Assembly: GCF_004342065.1 (NCBI RefSeq)
Contig: NZ_SLZU01000007.1
Location: 1-64,000, forward strand
Reading direction: 5' to 3'
DNA: 64,000 nucleotides
From: Primorskyibacter sedentarius
GTDB lineage: Bacteria; Pseudomonadota; Alphaproteobacteria; Rhodobacterales; Rhodobacteraceae
Positions 63,548-64,000 of the stretch are shown here, piece by piece. Numbering within the stretch: the first letter of the stretch is position 1; each line of letters begins with the position of its first letter. Made by a program: the position numbers and the translations under genes. Below the pieces are notes generated by a model. The model did not search any database. It was given only the letters and a program-made list of their open reading frames with translations, and had not been told where the DNA came from.

Positions 63548-64000
63548 ATGTCAGAGCGTCCATATGTCATCGACGAGATGATCTCGGCCAAGGCAATCGC
63601 GGCGCGAATCGAAGAGCTCGCAGCCGAGATCCGCCGCGAATTTGCAGATACAGACAAGCTTGTCGTCGTCGGTCTGCTGCGCGGGTCTTTCGTGTTCATT
63701 GCGGATCTCGTGCGAGAGCTGCAACTGCCGATCGAAGTCGATTTCCTCGAAGCGTCCTCTTACGGCGACACGATGGAATCGAGCCGCGAGGTGCGCATCC
63801 TCAAGGACCTGCGCGGCGCGATCGAAGGCCGCGATGTTCTGGTGGTCGAGGATATCGTGGATACCGGGCATACTCTGAACCACGTCACCGGGCTTTTGCG
63901 GTCGCGCAACCCCGCGCGCCTGCGCACCATCGCCCTTCTGGACAAACCTTCCCGGCGCGAGGTCGACTTCCGCTCTGACTGGATCGGGTTCGAAATCCCC
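63548..64000 (+). CDS. hpt: Hypoxanthine phosphoribosyltransferase, 5' part (runs off the window)
   Basis: The frame is open to the last base and codes for at least 151 residues. Marks: [22 protein letters not shown] (PRPP-loop region), [14 protein letters not shown], and the PRPP-binding [14 protein letters not shown], followed by [12 protein letters not shown]. It salvages hypoxanthine to IMP, which guaB in this window then oxidises. AAGGGG lies about 7 bases before the ATG. Confidence 0.95.
   Translation, partial: MSERPYVIDEMISAKAIAARIEELAAEIRREFADTDKLVVVGLLRGSFVFIADLVRELQLPIEVDFLEASSYGDTMESSREVRILKDLRGAIEGRDVLVVEDIVDTGHTLNHVTGLLRSRNPARLRTIALLDKPSRREVDFRSDWIGFEIP

Overview
The window is about 64 kb of GC-rich DNA from an alphaproteobacterium, most probably a member of the Rhodobacteraceae (Roseobacter group). 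The evidence is the gene order dusB(nifR3)-ntrB-ntrC-ntrY-ntrX-trkA-trkH-hfq-hflX, a fused ispDF, a circularly permuted two-piece tmRNA, an alpha-type SspB, an RNase E with a large acidic insertion in its S1 domain, and NtrC/NtrX proteins without a GAFTGA loop. This placement is inferred from gene content; no database search was run.

Layout. (1) 1-7.2 kb is accessory DNA: the end of an SDR gene, a GrpB-like protein, a long non-coding stretch with inverted and direct repeats (candidate oriT), a MobV-type relaxase, two small unknown genes, two GNAT acetyltransferases and a tyrosine recombinase. It looks like an integrated mobilizable element or its remains. (2) 7.2-12.6 kb holds two AraC regulators, a PQQ-type sugar dehydrogenase, and an NmrA-like reductase/DUF4345 pair divergent from the second AraC gene. 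(3) 13-24 kb is the most interesting region. A predicted outer-membrane protein precedes a three-gene partner-switching module (receiver-PP2C phosphatase, STAS antagonist, HATPase kinase). A five-gene, stop/start-overlapping operon follows: DUF3131, acyltransferase, cellulose-synthase-like GT2, second DUF3131, and an exported protein with a peptidoglycan-binding-like end. I read it as a regulated exopolysaccharide system. (4) 24-32.6 kb holds guaB, speB, a VTT-type membrane protein, an ASKHA/2Fe-2S corrinoid-activation protein, tRNA-Gly(CCC), an AcoR-like regulator with a damaged AAA+ core, and a DinB protein. (5) 32.7-35.7 kb holds the permuted ssrA beside sspB (tag and tag-adaptor), then fumC with two small coupled genes. 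(6) 35.8-48.8 kb holds a membrane hydrolase/P450 pair, ccdA, rne, a beta-hydroxyacid dehydrogenase, a penicillin-acylase-family protein, an APH-like kinase, hflX and hfq. (7) 48.9-59.2 kb holds trkHA and the ntr nitrogen-regulation cluster on the minus strand. (8) 59.4-64 kb holds ispDF-pgpA-pncC, an ammonium transporter, a COQ10-like protein and the start of hpt.

How parts work together. The Ntr two-component proteins and the Amt transporter belong to nitrogen sensing and uptake. tmRNA and SspB belong to ribosome rescue followed by ClpXP proteolysis. Hfq and RNase E are the usual RNA-turnover pair, encoded at separate loci here. In region 3 the STAS/HATPase/PP2C switch probably controls making or exporting a polysaccharide, because no sigma factor gene lies nearby. 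Several long reading frames antisense to rne, ntrX, the first DUF3131 gene and others are codon-bias shadows and were left out.
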